DNA from: Myxococcus sp. CA023
Lineage (GTDB): Bacteria; Myxococcota; Myxococcia; Myxococcales; Myxococcaceae
Reading direction: 5' to 3'
DNA: 64,000 nucleotides
Assembly: GCF_010998615.1 (NCBI RefSeq)
Contig: NZ_JAAEAH010000021.1
Coordinates: 1-64,000, forward strand
In this document: piece after piece, positions 9,401-15,490 of the stretch
Position numbering within the stretch: the stretch's first letter is position 1
Layout: the number at the start of each line of letters is the position of its first letter
Notes under the pieces: generated by a model
Told to the model about the DNA's origin: nothing
What the model saw: only the letters and a program-made list of their open reading frames with translations
Database searches by the model: none
Program-made: the position numbers and the translations under genes

Positions 9401-9984
9401 GCGGAGGCCAGCGCATCCTCCAGCGCCTTCGCCTCGCGCACCACGCGCATGCCTCGGCCGCCGCCGCCATGGGCCGCCTTCACCAGGATGGGGCCACCAT
9501 GCTTCGCGAAGAAGGCACGGGCCTGCTCCAGCGCGTGCGCGTCGTCGCCCTCCAGGGTGATGCCGGGAACCACCGGGACGCCGCACGCGTCGGCCAGGTG
9601 CTTGGCGGCGACCTTGTCGCCCATGGTGCGAACCACGTCCGAGCGCGGGCCGATGAAGCGGATGCCGCGCCGCTCACAAGCCTCCGCGAAGGCGGCGTTC
9701 TCCGACAGGAAGCCGTAGCCGGGGTGGATGGCGTCCACGCCCGCCTTCACGGCCACGTCGAGGATTTCGTCGATGCCCAGGTAGGCTTCCACGGGCCGCT
9801 TGCCCCGGCCCACGAGGTACGCCTCGTCGGCCTTGTGGCGGTGCTCGTGGGTGCGGTCCTCGTCGCTGTAGATGGCGACGGTGCGGATGCCCAGCTCGTT
9901 GCACGCGCGGAAGACGCGAATGGCAATCTCACCGCGGTTGGCGCAGAGGACCTTCTGGATGGGACGCAGCGACACATGTTCCAT
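6481..9984 (-). CDS. pyc: Pyruvate carboxylase (single-chain)
   Basis: Biotin enzyme that carboxylates pyruvate to oxaloacetate with ATP and bicarbonate, refilling the TCA cycle. All parts are on one 1167-aa chain: biotin carboxylase (about 1-460, starting KVLCANRGEIAIRVFRACNE, with the Gly-rich ATP loop AHGGGGRGMR), carboxyltransferase (about 540-820, starting LLTDTTMRDAHQSLLATRMR, with metal-site HLHMHDTSGNG), the tetramerisation region, and a C-terminal biotinyl domain with EAMKMET (biotin Lys about K1133). Start taken at ATG 9984, not the upstream frame end at 10020, because family members begin just before VLCANRGE. The cytoplasmic enzyme stands alone, convergent with the coat operon. 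Confidence 0.96.
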   Translation of the reverse strand: MEHVSLRPIQKVLCANRGEIAIRVFRACNELGIRTVAIYSDEDRTHEHRHKADEAYLVGRGKRPVEAYLGIDEILDVAVKAGVDAIHPGYGFLSENAAFAEACERRGIRFIGPRSDVVRTMGDKVAAKHLADACGVPVVPGITLEGDDAHALEQARAFFAKHGGPILVKAAHGGGGRGMRVVREAKALEDALASARSEAKSAFGSSAVFLERFLEHVRHIEVQLLGDLHGNIVHLHERDCSVQRRHQKVIEIAPAPNLAPAVKEAIYDAAVRLASKAGYTSAGTAEFLVAGDTFYFIECNARLQVEHTITEQVTGVDLVQSQIRIAEGYRLDAPEVGISRQEGVVPRGYAVQLRVTTEDPANQFMPDAGVITAWRAATGFGIRLDGSNGYTNAVISPYYDSMLVKVIAYAPTFQGAVMKGQRALREFRIRGVKTNLPFLENVLAHPAFQQGETYTRFIDETPELFQLEPRRDRATKLLQYLGDVIVNGHPTIKKDQRLKPTQFLEPRLPVTPSGPVPRGTAHILAEKGPRGLADWVLAQKRVLLTDTTMRDAHQSLLATRMRTRDILRVAPATAHLASDLFSLESWGGATFDTTYRFLNEDPWARLRALKAAAPNLLQQMLLRGANAVGYTSYPDNVVEAFIDEAAEAGVDVFRIFDSLNDLGSMEVSIRRVLTTGKVAEVAICYTGDVANPKRTKYTLDYYADLAKRIEDSGAHFLCIKDMAGLLRPRAAAMLVRRLREVTRLPIHLHMHDTSGNGIASYLEAIEQGVHVVDVALGSMAGLTSQPSLNALVSALRGHPRETGLANARLQPLANYWEDVREYYAPFEAGLKSTTSEVYYHEIPGGQYSNLRPQVAEMGLLGRWNDVKDAFALVNVLVGDIPKVTPSSKMVGDFAIFLLKNDLTVRASTLAEAAALTRQRLIEQAPRLDFPTSVVGYFRGELGQPPNGFPEDLRAAVLKGLPRVKGRPSASLPPLDLDALQRELSAKTGHALTRVDAISSALYPRVMAGYLEDLGRYEDVSILDTPNYFYGMEVGQEVWVDLEPGKTLVISLSAVGEPDEEGVRAVYFALNGHTRTVHVRDRSRAATVEARRQADRANPSHVAASMPGTVIALHAKSGDAVEAGAPLVTLEAMKMETVVRAPRAGTVAEVVPALKASVQGGDLLAVLQ

Positions 9985-10048
9985 GTGCGCGCTGTATGTA
10001 TCCCGTGGGCCCCGGGGCAACGGCTGCCGGGGCGAACGTCCGATTCAG

Positions 10049-10075
10049 GGCGCGGCGCCGCGTGGGCGCCGCGCC
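10049..10075 (-). terminator. Strong GC hairpin after MFS gene
   Basis: GGCGCGGCGCC (10049-10059) and its exact reverse complement (10065-10075) form an 11-bp stem with a five-base loop. It begins six bases past the stop codon of the minus-strand transporter gene, so it most likely ends that transcript before pyruvate carboxylase. No U tract follows. Confidence 0.5.
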
Positions 10076-10080
10076 GTGCG

Positions 10081-11346
10081 TCAGGTGCTGGACTGCGAGG
10101 GCTGGGCGGCGGGCTGCACGCCGTTCGCTGTCTCCTCGTAATCCAGGTCCCGGTGGAACGTCTCTTCCAGCCGGGTGAGGGCCAGCAGCGCCAGGCCGAA
10201 GCAGATGCTGCCGACGATGATCGCCGCGGTGGACACCGACATCTCGCCCTTCAGGTAGGCGAAGCCGCTGGCCGCGAGCGCCGCCGAGCCACGCACGAAG
10301 TTGGGGACGGTGGTGGCCACGGTGCCGCGGATGTTGGTGCCGAACTGCTCGGCGGCCATGGTCACCAGCACGGCCCAGTAGCCCACGGTGATGCCAATCA
10401 GGAAGCTCAGCCCGTACACCATGGTGCTGGTGAGGCCCGGGGTGAGTCCGTAGACGAGCATCAGCACGAAGCCCGCGGTGAGGTTCATCGCCACCGCGCG
10501 CTTGCGGCTCTTGAGCCACTGGCTGAAGACGCCCGCCAGCAAGTCACCCAGCGTCAGGCCGATGGAGCCATAGAGGATGGCGTTGCCGGCCGTCACGGTG
10601 CCCTGGACGTTGAGGCCGGCCGTCAGCTCGGGCGCGAAGGTGAAGAGGATGCCCGTAGTGAAGTAGATGGGCACGCCGATGAGGATGCAGCAGATGTACT
10701 TGAGGAACCGGCCGCCGGTGAGGAGCAGCAGCGGGTTGGCGCGCGCGGGGTCCATCTTCTTGGAGAACAGCTCCGACTCTGACACCTTGAAGCGCGCGAA
10801 GAGCAGCGCGATGCCCATGAAGCCGCCGGTGAGGTAGGCCGTCTTCCAGTGCATGTGCTGGCCCAGGAAGGCCGCGGCGACGATGCCGAGCATGCCCAGC
10901 GTGGCGACGATGGTGGTCCCCAGGCCGCGCTTCTCCTTGGGCAGGGACTCCGCCACCAGGGTAATGGCCGCGCCCAGCTCACCCGCGAGCCCCACGCCTC
11001 CGAGGAAGCGGAGGACGGCGTAGCTGGTGACGTCCCAGGCGAAGGCGTTGGCCAGGTTCGCGAAGGAGTAGAGCAGGATGGAGCCGAACATCACCGACAG
11101 GCGTCCGCGCTTGTCGGCGAGCACGCCCCACAGCAGGCCGCCCACCATCATGCCCACCATCTGCGCGTTGTAGATGAGCAGGCCGCTCTGGAGGATGTCG
11201 GCCGGGTCGGTGACGCCGATGTCCTTGAGCGATGCGACACGCACCACGCCGAACAGCGTGATGTCGAAGAGGTCGACGAAGTAGCCGAGCCCGGCCACCA
11301 GCACGGTCAGGTTGAGGACCGAGCGGAGCTCTCTCAGGAATTTCAT
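10081..11346 (-). CDS. MFS transporter
   Basis: Major facilitator superfamily permease, 421 aa, about 12 membrane segments. The loop between segments 2 and 3 has the family motif as WGVLADKRGRLSVMFG, and the first segment is VLVAGLGYFVDLFDITLFGV, a DLFD arrangement common in metabolite:proton symporters of the sugar-porter-like group. The substrate cannot be read from sequence. ATG at 11346 gives the normal MFS N-terminus; a TTG at 11382 in the same frame would add 12 residues. No clear Shine-Dalgarno precedes either. Its upstream side is the unusual 765-bp non-coding stretch described separately, which must hold its promoter. Confidence 0.85.
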   Translation of the reverse strand: MKFLRELRSVLNLTVLVAGLGYFVDLFDITLFGVVRVASLKDIGVTDPADILQSGLLIYNAQMVGMMVGGLLWGVLADKRGRLSVMFGSILLYSFANLANAFAWDVTSYAVLRFLGGVGLAGELGAAITLVAESLPKEKRGLGTTIVATLGMLGIVAAAFLGQHMHWKTAYLTGGFMGIALLFARFKVSESELFSKKMDPARANPLLLLTGGRFLKYICCILIGVPIYFTTGILFTFAPELTAGLNVQGTVTAGNAILYGSIGLTLGDLLAGVFSQWLKSRKRAVAMNLTAGFVLMLVYGLTPGLTSTMVYGLSFLIGITVGYWAVLVTMAAEQFGTNIRGTVATTVPNFVRGSAALAASGFAYLKGEMSVSTAAIIVGSICFGLALLALTRLEETFHRDLDYEETANGVQPAAQPSQSST

Positions 11347-11433
11347 ACGCCCGATTAACGGACTTTGGCGCGCGAGGAGCAAGCGCCCCGCGCAGGGGCA
11401 TGCATGACGCGCTGCATGAACCTGAATTCACCT

Positions 11434-11625
11434 TCAGGCCATGACCTGGGCGAGCGCCTGCTCGATCTGGGACAGGCCGTAGGGCTTGGGCAGGAGGACG
11501 GCGCCGTCGAGCGGCCCCTTGTCACCAGTGTCCACGTTGGTGCCGTGGCCTGCCGCGCCAGTTCAGGGCTGCGGACCGGGCCGGGCATCACCACGTCGCT
11601 AGCAGGACGCCATTGCCTCTGCCGC
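11434..11625 (-). pseudogene. Remnant of a response-regulator receiver domain (hybrid kinase C-terminus)
   Basis: Read on the minus strand, one frame gives SDVVMPGPVRSPELARQA, the phospho-acceptor region of a receiver domain (the Asp of DVVMPG). Another frame then gives DGAVLLPKPYGLSQIEQALA and ends VMA-stop at 11434, the conserved Lys-Pro end of the same domain. The frames do not join, an in-frame stop lies between them, and the central part of the domain is missing. No kinase part is found upstream. I read it as the worn-down 3' end of a hybrid histidine kinase or response regulator gene. It may still contribute leader sequence to the MFS gene. Confidence 0.6.
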
Positions 11626-11697
11626 TGAGACGGTATCTCTGTCGCACAGGCAATACACTGGGATGGCGGCAACGCACGGCCCCAGCGCGGATGTCCC

Positions 11698-11728
11698 ATG
11701 CCTACATGAACGAACCTTCAGGCAGTTT
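11698..11728 (+). repeat. 31-nt direct repeat, copy 1
   Basis: Begins with ATGCCTACATGAA, identical in all three copies, followed without gaps by a less conserved 18-nt part sharing TCAG and a run of T (here TTCAGGCAGTTTT). The 13-nt core reads as ATG-CCT-ACA-TGA with a second ATG overlapping the stop. This copy lacks the GGCA found just before copies 2 and 3. Confidence 0.7.
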
Positions 11729-11801
11729 TCGCGGGTTGTAATGCAGGTCGCCCGCCCGCCTGACGCGTTTGCGCGCGGCCAGGCGCCGAAGGGGACGGGC
11801 A

Positions 11802-11832
11802 ATGCCTACATGAACACGTTATCAGTGATTTT
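11802..11832 (+). repeat. 31-nt direct repeat, copy 2
   Basis: ATGCCTACATGAA core, then CACGTTATCAGTGATTTT. It starts 104 bp after copy 1 and is preceded by AGGGGACGGGCA, which looks like a ribosome binding site. From the inner ATG (11810) a 29-codon frame runs exactly to the ATGA overlap in copy 3. Confidence 0.7.
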
Positions 11833-11887
11833 TCATGAGCCGCTGGCCTGCCTCCTCGCGTGGAAATGCGCCTCATCCAGGAAGGCA

Positions 11888-11918
11888 ATGCCTACATGAA
11901 GTTCTTTTCAGTGGTTTT
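11888..11918 (+). repeat. 31-nt direct repeat, copy 3
   Basis: ATGCCTACATGAA core, then GTTCTTTTCAGTGGTTTT. It starts 86 bp after copy 2 and is preceded by AGGAAGGCA. The inner ATG (11896) opens a 38-codon frame ending at 12012 that begins MKFFSVVLGTLRQVM; whether this is translated is unknown. Confidence 0.7.
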
Positions 11919-11964
11919 GGGCACCCTCCGGCAGGTGATGCGCGGACGACGAGGGGGCTTCGCC

Positions 11965-12024
11965 AAAGACAGAGCCTGTCATTACAGATCCGACAAAGGA
12001 CAGACATGGTGAGGCTGTCTTTGT
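11965..12024. promoter_or_regulatory. Cluster of CAAAGACAG / CTGTCTTTG motifs
   Basis: CAAAGACAG at 11964-11972 is followed by CTGTC (11976-11980), giving GACAG-AGC-CTGTC. CAAAGGACAG recurs at 11994-12003 and faces CTGTCTTTG at 12015-12023, an imperfect 10-bp inverted repeat. Two direct copies and two inverted partners in 60 bp suggest a regulator binding region or an RNA hairpin, but no regulator can be named. Confidence 0.35.
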
Positions 12025-12068
12025 GTATCTGTGTTTGGTTGTCTGTGATTGATGGCTGTGTTTCACGC

Positions 12069-12094
12069 GAGGCCCCGGTTGTCTCCGGGGCCTC
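12069..12094 (-). terminator. Hairpin terminator after the oxygenase gene
   Basis: GAGGCCCCGG (12069-12078) and CCGGGGCCTC (12085-12094) form a perfect 10-bp stem with a six-base loop, 17 bp beyond the stop codon of the minus-strand oxygenase gene. There is no strong U run after it on the minus strand. Confidence 0.55.
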
Positions 12095-12111
12095 AAGCGG
12101 TACCGCCAGGA

Positions 12112-13218
12112 TTACGCGCCAGCGCGCTGGCGGTTCAGCCGGTCGTAGTGCCGGTAGCCCAGCTTGTCGAGCGCACTCGCGGGCGCAAGGCCGATGTCCA
12201 CCAGCGTCTTGATGTCATACGTCCCCGCGAGCACGGGCGGCGCGTAGTTCCGGACGGCATCCGCGCTGCGGAACTTCTCCAGCGGGAAGAGCACGGTGTT
12301 CGTGTGCACGTGCATGAAGTGCGCGGCGGACTGGCGCTGCCAACCCGGTACGCCCGGGGCGGTGATGACATGCGGCGTGGCGAGGAAGGTGCCACCCGTG
12401 AGGATCTCCAACTGCTGGCCCACCTGCGCCACGATGCAACCCGCGGGCGCGGTTCCCCGCACCTTGAGTCCGTTGGGCGCATCGGGCGTCGCGCGGGTGC
12501 GGAGGTAGAGGCCGCTCTTGTTGTCGGGGCCGGGCGCGGCGCTGCCGTCCGGGTCCAGGAAACGGCCGCCCGGGAGCAGGGTGAGCAGGTTGAAGTCGGT
12601 GTGCTCCTCGCCCCAGACGATGTCCGTGTTCACCTGCGCGTTGGTGAGCGGCAGGTACTGGAGCGCGCGGGTGACGTGGGCGCCCCGGTCGCACAGGTCG
12701 GTGAACAGCGTCTCTGGCAGGCCCAGGGCCACCGCGGAGCCACGGAGCAGCTTCAGGCCGGCCTCATGGAGGGAGCGGCCCAGCGTCATGATGCCGTCCT
12801 CGAAGTAGGGCGGCGCGTTCTGGGGCCACACGTTCTCCGGGTACAGCTCCGGGAACTCGAGCGCGGACTGCGCGTCGTTGGGGTAGGGCGCGACGAAATA
12901 GCACTCCTTGAAGTCCGGCTGGCCATTGCTGGCGACCGCGACCTCGGTGTTCGGAGGCGTCCAGCCGCGCTGGTACCAGATGTCCGCGCGGCCGTAGGGC
13001 TTCTTCTCCTCGGCGGGCCGGGCGATGAACGCCGCGAACGCGTCGTAGAACCGGGTCAGCGCCTGGGTGTCGACGCCGTGGTTCTTCAGATACACGAGAC
13101 CAAAGACGCCAAAGGCCTCGCGGATCGCCGCGGCGGCACGCTCGACGCGAGCGGAGTCATCCGACGCGAGGTCGGCGAGGTCGACAGTGGGGATGTTGAG
13201 CGAAGAGGTCTCGGCCAT
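12112..13218 (-). CDS. 2-oxoglutarate/Fe(II)-dependent oxygenase, isopenicillin N synthase family
   Basis: Non-heme iron oxygenase of the 2OG-Fe(II)/IPNS superfamily, 368 aa. The N-terminal DIOX_N domain (about 8-130) begins NIPTVDLADL. The catalytic jelly-roll shows the iron ligands H206 and D208 in EEHTDFNLL and H283 in ATPHVITAP, and the cosubstrate-binding R-x-S as R295/S297 in QRQSAAHF. The substrate is unknown; relatives act on amino acids, peptides, flavonoids or gibberellins. ATG at 13218 (MAETSSLNIP) fits the family N-terminus better than the 37-residue Arg/Pro-rich upstream extension. It is monocistronic, divergent from the symporter at 13414 with 195 bp between them. Confidence 0.88.
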   Translation of the reverse strand: MAETSSLNIPTVDLADLASDDSARVERAAAAIREAFGVFGLVYLKNHGVDTQALTRFYDAFAAFIARPAEEKKPYGRADIWYQRGWTPPNTEVAVASNGQPDFKECYFVAPYPNDAQSALEFPELYPENVWPQNAPPYFEDGIMTLGRSLHEAGLKLLRGSAVALGLPETLFTDLCDRGAHVTRALQYLPLTNAQVNTDIVWGEEHTDFNLLTLLPGGRFLDPDGSAAPGPDNKSGLYLRTRATPDAPNGLKVRGTAPAGCIVAQVGQQLEILTGGTFLATPHVITAPGVPGWQRQSAAHFMHVHTNTVLFPLEKFRSADAVRNYAPPVLAGTYDIKTLVDIGLAPASALDKLGYRHYDRLNRQRAGA

Positions 13219-13413
13219 GATGGGCCCAGGTGTACCGCTCCTCGGGAATAAATGGGAGGCCCTGTTGCTCTGTGGCGTCCCGCAGGGGCCGGTCGGACGC
13301 GGCAAAACCCGGATCCCCGGCGCGGGCACCCCTGGCGCAAATTCTGCGCTCCCCCCTGCGCGGCTTGGAGCCTGAGGTTATCGTCCGCCGCCCGCTGTCG
13401 AGAGGTCTCCCCC

Positions 13414-14694
13414 GTGAAGAAGCTCGTCTCCGCCTGGTTCCGCATTCCCTTCTGGCAACGTGTCCTGGGGGCGTTCGTGCTCGGGGCCGTGGCCGGGTGG
13501 CTCGTGGGAGAGCCAGCGGGGCCCTGGTTCCAGCCGCTGGGCACGCTCTACGTCAACCTCATCAAGATGATCGCCACACCGCTGGTGTTCTTCGCGGTCA
13601 TCAACGCGGTGGCGGCGCTTCACGGACAGAAGAGCATGGCGGTGCTCGGCGGCAAGACGTTCCTCTGGTTCGCTGTCACCGCCGCGCTGGCGGTGGGGGT
13701 GGGCCTGGGCGTCGCCGCGCTGCTCCGCCCCGGGGAGGGCGTGGGCCAGCTCATGGCCACCGAAACCTACAAGCCACGGGACGTGCCCGGCCCCCTCCAG
13801 GTGCTGCTGGACGTGGTGCCCACCAACCCGTTCGCGGCGCTCGCGAATGGTAAGATCCTCCAGGTCATCTTCTTCGCCGGCCTGCTGGGCTTCGCGCTGG
13901 TGAAGCTCGGCGAGAAGACGGCCCGGCTGCGCGAGCTGGTCCGCGAGGCCAGCGACGCGATGATTCAGGTCACCCGCTTCGTGCTGGAACTCACGCCGCT
14001 GGGCACCTTCGGCCTCATCGCCGCGCTGGTGGGCACCTACGGCTTCGAGCGCCTGTTGCCGCTGGGCAAGCTGGTGCTGGCGCTGTACGTGGCGTGCGCG
14101 CTGCACATCGTCTTCGTGTACGGCGGCCTCCTGATGACGCACGGGCTCAATCCGCTGCGCTTCTTCAGAGGCGCCGCGCCCGGCATGCAGGTGGCCTTCG
14201 TCAGCTCGTCGAGCTTCGCGTCCATGCCGGTGGCCCTGCGCGCCGTGACGAACAACCTGGGCGTCAACAAGGACTACGCGGCCTTCGCCGTGCCGCTGGG
14301 GGCCAGCATCAAGATGGATGGGTGCGGTGCCATCTACCCGGCCATCGCGTCGCTCTTCGTCGCGCAGTACTTCAGCCTGGAGCTGTCCGCGTCGCAGTAC
14401 TTCATCATCCTGCTGGCGTCGGTGCTGGGCAGCTTCGGTACCGCGGGCGTGCCCGGGACGGCGGTGGTCATGGCCACGGTGGTGCTCAGCTCCGCGGGCT
14501 TGCCGCTGGAGGGGCTGGGCTACCTGCTCGCCATCGACCGCGTCCTCGACATGATGCGCACGATGACCAACGTCACGGGCCAGATGCTGGTCCCGGTGCT
14601 GGTCGCGCGCGAAGAGGGCCTGCTTGATGCCGCCGTCTACAACGGTGCGTCCCCCGCCATCGCGCTGGAAGAGGACGCGGTGAAGGCGGACTGA
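13414..14694 (+). CDS. Dicarboxylate/amino acid:cation symporter (DAACS family)
   Basis: Sodium- or proton-coupled importer of the GltP/DctA family for C4-dicarboxylates or acidic amino acids, 426 aa, inner membrane. The Ser-rich re-entrant loop is seen as VSSSSFASMPVALRAV and the following signature as SIKMDGCGAIYPAIA, where most relatives have NMDGTALY; the change to KMDGCG may alter ion or substrate choice. The last conserved loop is LGSFGTAGVPGTAVVM. The start is GTG 13414 with AGAGG at 13400-13404; the open frame extends upstream but with no family sequence. Aspartate is a fuel for myxobacteria, so import of aspartate, glutamate or succinate is plausible but not shown. Confidence 0.92.
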   Translation: MKKLVSAWFRIPFWQRVLGAFVLGAVAGWLVGEPAGPWFQPLGTLYVNLIKMIATPLVFFAVINAVAALHGQKSMAVLGGKTFLWFAVTAALAVGVGLGVAALLRPGEGVGQLMATETYKPRDVPGPLQVLLDVVPTNPFAALANGKILQVIFFAGLLGFALVKLGEKTARLRELVREASDAMIQVTRFVLELTPLGTFGLIAALVGTYGFERLLPLGKLVLALYVACALHIVFVYGGLLMTHGLNPLRFFRGAAPGMQVAFVSSSSFASMPVALRAVTNNLGVNKDYAAFAVPLGASIKMDGCGAIYPAIASLFVAQYFSLELSASQYFIILLASVLGSFGTAGVPGTAVVMATVVLSSAGLPLEGLGYLLAIDRVLDMMRTMTNVTGQMLVPVLVAREEGLLDAAVYNGASPAIALEEDAVKAD

Positions 14695-14707
14695 GCCGCC
14701 TCCGGCC

Positions 14708-14731
14708 AGAGGGCACGCGCGTGTGCGCTCT
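14708..14731 (+). terminator. Candidate hairpin after symporter gene
   Basis: AGAG-G-GCAC (from 14708) pairs with GTGC-G-CTCT (to 14731) around GCGCGT: eight base pairs with one internal mismatch, starting 14 bp after the symporter stop. It would separate that gene from the respiratory operon. Confidence 0.4.
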
Positions 14732-14842
14732 CCGACGGGCGTCCCTCCCTGGCTTGGAGTAACGGACACGCCGCGAGGTCCGCGCTACCGCCCCCGAACG
14801 CCGCTCCGCTAGGTGCGGGCCTCGTGCCTGCCTGAGCGGTGT

Positions 14843-15490
14843 ATGGGTCTCTTTCCACCGGCGACCGATGGAGTCCTGCGAGGCGTGCTCGGCCTGATGG
14901 CCGTGCTGCCGGTGGCCACGCCCGTGGCGTTGCTGCTGCTGGCCCGCAGTCCCCTGGGGACGGGGGCCTTCGAGCCCGTGCAGCAGCCGGTGCAGTTCGA
15001 CCACCGCCACCACGCGGCGGACGAGGGCATTGGCTGCCGCTACTGCCATGACGGCGCGTGGCGGGGGCCTTCGGCGGGCATTCCACCCACCAGCCGGTGC
15101 ATGGGTTGTCACGCGCAGATCTGGAACGAGAGCGCGCTGCTGGCGCCCGTGCGCCAGAGCTACTTCGAGGACCGGCCCATTCCGTGGAACAGGGTCCACC
15201 GGCTGCCGCAGTACGTCTTCTTCAACCACGCCATCCACGTCCACAAGGGCGTGGGGTGCGTGAGCTGCCACGGCCGCGTGGACCAGATGCCGCTGGTGGA
15301 GCAGGTCGCGCCGCTCACCATGGGCTGGTGCCTGGAGTGTCACCGCGACCCGGCGCCGCACCTGCGGCCTCCGGAGCACGTCGCGGACATGACGTGGAGC
15401 CCGCGGGGCCCGGCCCGCGACGTGGGGCTGCTGGTGATGCGGGCCCTGGATGTCTCGCCCCGGACCGAGTGCTCCACATGCCACCGCTGA
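14843..15490 (+). CDS. actA: Alternative complex III subunit ActA, pentaheme cytochrome c
   Basis: Membrane-anchored multiheme cytochrome c of alternative complex III, the quinol:cytochrome c oxidoreductase that replaces the bc1 complex. One N-terminal membrane anchor (about 12-34) is followed by five CXXCH heme sites: CRYCH, CMGCH, CVSCH, CLECH and CSTCH, the last right at the C-terminus. The spacing of His residues (FDHRHHA, FFNHAIHVHKGVGC) resembles cytochrome c7/c3-type domains. At 215 aa from ATG 14843 it has normal ActA length; a GTG at 14813 would add ten residues. It starts the respiratory locus and overlaps actB by 13 bases. It should relay electrons from the ActB/ActC core to ActE or directly to the oxidase. 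Confidence 0.92.
   Translation: MGLFPPATDGVLRGVLGLMAVLPVATPVALLLLARSPLGTGAFEPVQQPVQFDHRHHAADEGIGCRYCHDGAWRGPSAGIPPTSRCMGCHAQIWNESALLAPVRQSYFEDRPIPWNRVHRLPQYVFFNHAIHVHKGVGCVSCHGRVDQMPLVEQVAPLTMGWCLECHRDPAPHLRPPEHVADMTWSPRGPARDVGLLVMRALDVSPRTECSTCHR

Larger units (their letters stand above)
11347..12111. other. 765-bp gene-poor region
   Basis: Lies upstream of the minus-strand MFS gene and downstream of the minus-strand oxygenase gene. It holds a decayed receiver-domain fragment (11434-11625), three copies of a 31-nt direct repeat (11698, 11802, 11888), a cluster of CAAAGACAG-type motifs with inverted partners (11965-12024) and a strong hairpin (12069-12094). The part from about 11960 to 12065 is visibly less GC-rich than the surroundings. 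No intact gene of recognisable family is present. Confidence 0.7.

Noticed and set aside
7465-10782. Very long plus-strand open frame of over 1000 codons opposite pyruvate carboxylase and the MFS gene
   Set aside because: It mirrors the coding strand of two well-supported genes. The His/Arg/Gly/Val-rich translation has no domain and arises from high third-base GC in the real genes.
11698-11918. CRISPR array
   Set aside because: Only three imperfect 31-nt repeats with spacings of 104 and 86 bp; the repeat 3' half varies, and no cas genes are present.
11810-12012. Two tiny genes starting in repeat copies 2 and 3
   Set aside because: The 29- and 38-codon frames have plausible start sites, but no conservation can be shown from one sequence; kept as part of the repeat finding, not annotated as genes.
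12069-12094. Riboswitch or attenuator
   Set aside because: A simple GC hairpin just past a gene end; nothing follows that would need leader control in that direction.
15058-15477. Upstream extension of the actB frame over actA
   Set aside because: The frame is open but overlaps the heme-binding gene completely and has no ActB sequence; ATG 15478 gives the family N-terminus.
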